Shown piece after piece: positions 58,085 through 64,000 of a stretch of 64,000 bases of DNA. The stretch is from Owenia fusiformis (Eukaryota > Annelida > Polychaeta > Sabellida > Oweniidae). A model generated the notes under the pieces. It searched no databases. It was not told the origin of the DNA and worked only from the letters and a program-made list of their open reading frames with translations. The stretch's first letter is position 1. The number at the start of each line of letters is the position of its first letter. The position numbers and the translations under genes are program-made. The stretch is taken from the NCBI GenBank assembly GCA_903813345.2, contig CAIIXF020000001.1, forward strand, positions 37,481,366-37,545,365. The letters run 5' to 3'.

Positions 58085-58890
58085 CCCCCACCCTATAATT
58101 CTAGCGGGTCAGAAGAAAATAAACTTTAATTCATAACTTTTGAAGTACATGAGATACTTAATTTTTCACCAAAATTATGAAATAACATCAGTAATGAAGA
58201 AAAAATATTTTGAATAATTTAACCGTTTAACTGCCATAAAACTATTAAATGACGAAATGATGATATACCACTTTACTGTAATTGCCTTCATATGATGTTA
58301 CAACTTTTGAAATAATTCCTAAAAATGCATCTATACATGTATATGTATAATAGATGTGCAAAATATTAGAAGTGTATCTTCCATAAAGACAGTGAACCCC
58401 CCCCCCTACCCAGATATTTGAGGGGGTCAAATGAAAATGGACTTTAATTCATAAATTTGGAAGTATATGAGGTACAAACTTAATTTTTCACCAAAATTTA
58501 TGTAATAACATCAGTTATTACAAATAAGCTAATTTGCATAATTTTACCCTTATACTGTCATAAAAACCGTTAAATGACGAAGCGATAAAATACGACATCT
58601 ACTTTTATTGACTTCTCGACATGAAGTTATAACTTATGAAATAATTCCTAAAAACGCATCTATATATGTATAACAGATGTGCAAAATATTAAAAGTGTAT
58701 CCTACATAACGACCGTGAACATTTTTCCCCCTACCCAGATATTTGAGGAGGGGTCAAATGAGAATGGACTTTAATTCATAACTTTGGAAGTATATGAGGT
58801 ACAAACTTAATTTTTCACCAAAATTAATGTAATAACATCAGTAGTTCGGAAAAATATATTTGATATGAAAATAAGCTAATTTGCATAATT
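58085..58890. repeat. 320-bp tandem repeat, about 2.5 copies
   Basis: Copies start near 58085, 58405 and 58730 with TACCCAGATATTTGAGG (copies 2-3). They share GACTTTAATTCATAA, AATTTTTCACCAAAATT, ATAACATCAGT and ATAGATGTGCAAAATATTA. A C run marks one junction. Confidence 0.85.
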
Positions 58891-59224
58891 TAATATTTTG
58901 CTAGACTTGTACTTATCAATAAATAAGGTAAAAGTATCTGCCATTTCTTCAGATTTTACCCAATCCTCATAAAATTTGCATAGATAATGTTCAAACATTA
59001 TTGAATCAATAAATTAAGTTACAGATCAAAGTGTTGAGATTGGTTGAAATTATGGTTGCCATAACAACTGAAAGCATGAAGACCCGGGCAACTATCAAGA
59101 AACTAATTTTTCAGTTGAAGCACTTCTGGTAATATATTTCAAATCACAATTGAAATGGCATATCATATTTATTTACTATTTTATACCTTATAACTGTAAC
59201 TCTACTAAATAAAAGTTAGTGAAA

Positions 59225-59690
59225 GGATTTAGTTCAAACCTTACATGCTGACACCTGAAGGATGCAGGAGCTCTGGCCGAGAAAGAATTTTTAAGATGGC
59301 AGTTAAATTCCAAAATGGCCGCCATTCTTCGTAACAGAACGTAATCTTTGATGACTCAAAAACTAGTGGATGGATTTATTTCATATGCTGATGCCTAAAG
59401 ACACAAGAGCTGCACTCCAAAAGACATTTACAAAATGGCCGCCATTTTTCATAAATATGTAATCTTTGATAACTCAATTACCAGTGGCCGGATTTGGTTC
59501 AAATTTTATATGCTGATGCCTTGAGATAAGGAGCTCTGCTTGGGAAGAAATTTCAAAGATGGTACGACCTGAATTTCAAAATGGCTGTCATTTTTCAAAT
59601 TTTATATGCAGATACCTAGGGACAAGGGAGCTCTGTTCAAGAAGAAATTTTCAAGATGGCTGCCATTTATCAAAATAGTTTTTGTTCGGT
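59225..59690. repeat. About 115-bp tandem repeat with ATGGCCGCCAT cores
   Basis: Four diverged copies carry TATGCTGATGCCT, AAGGAGCTCTG and AAAATGGCCGCCATTTTTC, with TAATCTTTGATAACTCAA between. The core is palindromic and contains a GCCATNTT motif known for YY1-type factors. Confidence 0.75.
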
Positions 59691-60504
59691 GGGATTTGCT
59701 ACTCCGTGGAGTTGCTGATTTCTAGTAATTACATAAAACATTTGTGACATCTGATTTTCGTTAATAAATACAATGGTGTTCAAACATGGCTTATGACTGA
59801 AATTACAGACTTAATATGAGATTATATTGGTGTTGGTATTGAGAGTCGAGCCTTGTTATTGTAAAGCAGTTGAAAGACAACAGAATCATATTATTTGGCA
59901 TTGCAAGTGGTACACCATTCGCAAAGTTAATAAAGATGAAACGGTTTTAGAATATTTGAATTAAGTAAGCGTTTGGTATTTAGAGACATAACAAAGAAAG
60001 ATATGAGGCGAAATTCTCTAAAACTAAAACAATTTTATATCGAGGTTGCTTGCTAGATCTGATAATACCTTTGGAATCTCTTTTCTCAAACTACTCGATG
60101 GTTTATGGAAAATATTCAGGACCTTTTTGTATATTTTATGTAAAAAAAATTATAATAATAATCAAAGCAATCGTAAATTGCCCCAATAATGGATTCTCCC
60201 TATTAACACGCAATTCCTAAATCTATCCACTTTTGATACGGTATTATGAAAAATATTTATATTATAGTTTGCGTGCACTTTGATTTTATTGATTTTTATT
60301 GTGTACATAGTTGTTGATCAAATAATTTAAGCCCAGGACGCAATGCATTGTAGAATGGTTTAACAAAGTACGTCTTGTTTCTCGACCTTTGAATGAGTGT
60401 ACATTGTTGAAGAATTGGGAGGATATGAGACCAATGAGGAAGATATAATGGGACTCCCAAGTAAGCCCTTGCATAACAAAAACCTTGTGATAATGATCAT
60501 AATA
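59691..60504. other. Non-coding, nothing recognised
   Basis: AT-rich. The 62-codon minus-strand frame at 60286-60474 has no features. Confidence 0.45.
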
Positions 60505-60561
60505 GAGAGATTTCGCAACTCACTTATAGCATGTTTATCATTACCGTTAAACGTATAACGA
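60505..60561. repeat. Partial copy of the GAGATTTCGCAACTCA MITE
   Basis: GAGATTTCGCAACTCACTTA, TAGCATGTTTAT and CGTATAACG match the inverse of the right arm of the 27440-27694 element. Confidence 0.7.
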
Positions 60562-60954
60562 AAAAGTCCAGTGTGTGTAATAAACTATTTAAAACATAAT
60601 TTATTTGTATTTCGTGTGAGTTAAGCGAATAATCAGAGATGAACTCATTTAAGGTATCTGCTAAATAATAGAGAGCTTCCGATATAAGTTATTTGGATTA
60701 CGTATACGCAAACCTGAACGTGTACAAGTCAGGTATAGCACTAGGGAGGAAGTTGTTGCCAGGATATTTAAACTAGAAAACAGCAACGCCAAAGCGTAGC
60801 AAATCCCATCGAACAGCCATGGCTGGCATTTTTATAAAGAAAGTACAAATGTACTGTATATAGCAAAAATCGTAAAATAATAACAATGGCCGCCTACTTG
60901 CCAATATGTCATGAGACAGTGTCACTGTCATGCTTATGAGTATTCACATCGTCT

Positions 60955-61320
60955 ACATTTCAAATACCGCCACGACACCAATCAAGAGCCTCTCAAAAGT
61001 ACATTGACCAGTGTGATATTGTTAACGAGGAAATAACAAAGGCAAAACTTGAGAAATTAAACTCCCTTAACTATGGTAGCAAGTCTTACTGGTCGGTTAT
61101 CTCTAAACTTTTATTCAAAACTAAAGTTATTGAAATTCCTATTTTTACCAACCAAAACGGCTCTTCTATACTCACAAGCACAGGAAAGGCTAATTTATGT
61201 CTTGATTTATGTCTTGACCATTTCATCAAAAATGTTCATTCTGATCAAAACATAGATACAGGGAGATTTATGAAATTATTTTATCACTCGATGATAGTAA
61301 AAGCTTAGGTCTTACTCTTG
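60955..61320 (+). mobile_element. Non-LTR retrotransposon fragment (plus strand)
   Basis: The frame gives YIDQCDIVNEEITKAKLEKL, SLNYGSKSYWSVISKLL, IPIFTNQNGSS, STGKANLCLD and DHFIKNVHSD. This is the linker before the RT domain of LINE-type ORF2 (SKKWW-x-x-(I/V)-K-x-L ... IPPL ... K-A-x-L-L-N-x-F). It stops where the oppositely oriented element begins. Dead fragment. Confidence 0.65.
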
Positions 61321-61328
61321 CCAGCTAA

Positions 61329-63770
61329 AATTCAATTCAATTTATTTATTTCATAATTCTTATATAATATACACTATAAAAACAAGCCGCTAGACACCCT
61401 AGTGGGTATATGTTGCGGTTTAACAGAAATTTTTTAAATGACATCTAGACTACATACGAGAGAAAGCACTTATATTATGTTACATGTAGGTATAGAAAAT
61501 GGTATTTACAATTACTTGAAGGATGTACAATGTAGAAATGTTACAAAAAATCAGGTACCAGTATAAAATCAACAATACATTATAATATTGGTATTATACA
61601 TTATCGATAGATGAGTAGTTTTTTATATGAAGATTTGAAAATATTTAGAGTGGAGCATTTTTTAATATCATCTGGTAGAGCATTCCAAAGATTAGGACCT
61701 AGATAGCGAAGGGAAAGTTTAGAGCATTTAGGGATATGAAAATAATGCATCTGTCTTGTGTTATGATGATGGACATTAATGTTGATATCAAACAAGTCTT
61801 GAAATAGATTTTTTGGAAGACTGGGGTGTTTATTAAAGATTTTGTACATGAGCTGACCAGTACAATATCTATTAACATCAAAAATACTTAATATTTTAAG
61901 ATCTTTAAATAGGGGAGCGGAGTGAGAAAGTCTATCCTTAATTAAAGCTAGACTTAAGAATTGTTTCTGCAGTTTATGTAGATAATCATAAAATGATTTA
62001 AATGTGTTACCCCAGATTATGTTGCAATAATTTAATTGAGAGTGTATCAATGTGTAGTAAATTGTTTTGAAACTGTCTATTTGAAGTAGATGTTTAATGT
62101 GATAAAGAGAACCAATAACATGAGAAATCTTTGTTTCAACAGATTTTATGTGCTCTTTAAATTTCAGGTTTTATCAATAATAATTCCAAGAAAGTCAATT
62201 TTTTCCCGGAAATTTATGTTCTCATTGCGTATTTTAAGATTCAGATTTGTTTGATTTCTTTTGGGTCCAAATAGAATAGCATATGTTTTGCCAATATTAA
62301 GTGAAAGTTTGTTTGCTTTTATCCAGTCATCTATTGAATTCAAGTTTGCATTAGTTCTAGTCATAAGTTCATTTCAATTATAATCACTATCAAGAAGATT
62401 GGTGTCATCAGCAAACATAATACATTTTAGATTAGGGGCAACAATAGGCAGATCATTTATGTAAAGAATGAATAACAGTGGTCCAAGTACCGAGCCCTGT
62501 GGAACGCCACAATTTAGAGATGATTGTCTAGATTCATCATTGTTAATGGTGACATATTGTTTGCGATCTTTTAAATAACTTTCAAACCAGGACTTAGCTA
62601 TTCCTCTGATGCAATAATATTCAAGTTTATGTATCAAAATGTCATGATTAATTGTGTCAAAGGTCTTGGAAAAATCTAATGTTATGCCAATGCTTGTTTT
62701 TCCCAAATCAGTTGATTTTCGAATTTGTTCAATGAAATATAAAATGGCCATGTAGGTTGAATTGAATTTCTGAAATCCAAATTGATAAGTGAAATTAATT
62801 TCAAAACGTTCTAAAAACCAGTGAGTTTGGCATGCGTGAGCTTTTCTAACAATTTAGAAAATACCGATAAAACTGAAATTGGTCTATAGTTAGAAGGATT
62901 TGTAGTGACACCTTTTTTAAATACAGGTGTTACTTTGGCCAATTTGAGGGCATCTGGGAAAATACCAGATTTAAGAGATAAGTTAAATATATACAAGAGT
63001 GGATCAATTAAAAGCTGTCTTGCAAACTTAATAAGTGATGGTAGAATCCCATCAGGTCCAGGCGAGGAAGATTTTAGAAGACACATTTCTTATTCAAGCT
63101 CAGTTTTTGAGGTCTTTTTGAGATAAATAGATGATTGAACCATTTGAACTCTTGCTAGGTATTCATTGAAGCATTTTTTTGGATTTTGGAATCTCCTTGG
63201 CTAGATTTTTACCAATATTGGTAAAAAAAGATATAAAATCCATTAGAAATGGTTTCATGATCTGTTGTTTCCTTTCCATTTATAGTGAATTTAGATGGCA
63301 GTGCAGCTCTTTTGTTTTTTTCAAGTAGTTCATTAATGATAGAAAAAGACTTTTTAATGTTACCACTAACTTGGGCAAACTTATTTTGATAATATGTACC
63401 TTTTGAATATTTGATTATGTGCTTAAGTTTATGGTTGAAGGACTTGTAAGCTTTCCCTGTTTTGCAACAGGGATTTTTCAAATATTTGGTATACAGCTTA
63501 TTTTTAGTTTTGGCAAAAGTTAAGATGCCAGAAGTCAACCAGGGTCTATTTGGATCATAATTAACCTTGATAAATTTAGATTTGAGTGGAAATGAAGAAT
63601 CATATTGTTCCATTAACAAGTTAATGAAGATATTAAATGCTATGTTTACATCTTGACTTTTATAGCAAGGAGTCCAGTCAACATTTGAGAGTTTCTCAAG
63701 AAATAATTGCTTATTAGAGTCATTAAAATTACGATAACTGCTTAATGTTTTTTAGATGATATTTATGATA
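61329..63770 (-). mobile_element. CR1/Jockey-superfamily LINE, RT region, 5'-truncated and broken
   Basis: Minus-strand frames give, in order: PWLTSGILTFAKTKNKLYTK, SSSPGPDGILPSLIK, VTPVFKKG, NYRPISVLSVFSKLLEKL, DFSKTFDTINHDIL, GVPQGSVLGPLLFILYINDL, FADDTNLLDS, WIKANKLSLNIGKT, YCNIIWGNT, HNTRQMHYF and LRYLGPNLWNALPDDIKKCS. These are RT blocks 0-7 and the C-terminal domain. FADD is present. Breaks: frameshifts near 63220, 62820 and 62160 and an in-frame TAA at 62374-62376. The 3' end carries an AATTGAATTGAATTTTA tail. The endonuclease part is not visible. Non-autonomous as it stands. Confidence 0.88.
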
Positions 63771-63986
63771 TTTATCTGATAAAGTGTGTTTTGCTGTTGG
63801 ATATTCTGCTATAGCTTCCAGCAATATTTTATAAAATTCTCTAGATGTACATTTTAAAAAGTTGACTTCTGTATCGCTTTTTATTACCATTATATTCTCT
63901 AGAGATACCTGGTCATTCATATTTCCATTCGGTACTCTTAACCAATCTGATGGTATTGCCTGAATGAGGCCAAACCATTTTAGCAT
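63729..63986 (-). mobile_element. Possible older LINE fragment at the window edge
   Basis: The frame MLKWFGLIQAIPSDWLRVPN, IMVIKSDTEVNFLKCTSREF, YPTAKHTLSDKYH resembles the linker of L1/Tx1-like ORF2 proteins (AIP-x-x-W ... (K/R)-x-x-Y-x-x-L). It does not fit the upstream part of the neighbouring CR1-like element, so it is probably a separate, older insertion interrupted by it. Confidence 0.35.
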
Positions 63987-64000
63987 ATGATTATGTGAGA

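Overview
This is an AT-rich animal (metazoan) genomic window. It shows split genes with GT-AG introns, gene families found in bilaterians and dense short repetitive elements. The gene content (an invertebrate-type DUR3 urea symporter, an OATP transporter, a core-1 galactosyltransferase and a mosaic secreted serine protease with lustrin-like and TSP1 modules) suggests a marine invertebrate, either a lophotrochozoan or a non-vertebrate deuterostome. The species cannot be fixed from sequence alone. All gene models below were assembled by hand from reading frame, splice consensus and phase agreement.

Layout. (1) 1-6.87 kb is non-coding and dominated by two foldback repeats, one about 0.7 kb and one about 4.5 kb. 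(2) 6.89-16.56 kb, plus strand: twelve exons of a modular extracellular serine protease. It has four tandem copies of an unrecognised four-cysteine module, a lustrin-like cysteine-rich segment, a VWC-like segment, a TSP1-like segment, a trypsin domain with an intact catalytic triad, and a C-terminal TSP1. The signal-peptide exon was not found. (3) 16.6-22 kb is intergenic, with a 79-bp tandem array and a possible 1.6-kb foldback. (4) 22.06-26.81 kb, plus strand: a nine-exon OATP (SLCO-type) transporter, apparently complete. (5) 26.8-28.9 kb lies between two convergent genes and carries short inverted-repeat elements. (6) 28.94-52.01 kb, minus strand: twelve exons of a DUR3-like urea/proton symporter whose N-terminal exon was not found. 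The largest introns carry foldback elements and an RT fragment. A complete three-exon C1GALT1-like gene (39.92-42.04 kb, also minus strand) sits inside one DUR3 intron. (7) 52-60.9 kb is non-coding, full of palindromes, periodic repeats and tandem arrays. (8) 60.9-64 kb holds non-LTR retrotransposon remains: a plus-strand fragment, a nearly full RT region on the minus strand with frameshifts, and an older fragment at the window edge.

The genes do not form a pathway. The two transporters act at the plasma membrane, C1GALT1 acts in Golgi O-glycosylation, and the protease is presumably secreted. The most unusual items are the four-cysteine module array, a cysteine-rich (zinc-finger-like) cytoplasmic insert encoded across two exons of the DUR3-like gene, an in-frame stop-free intron in the protease gene, the nested same-strand gene, and several long-inverted-repeat element families.
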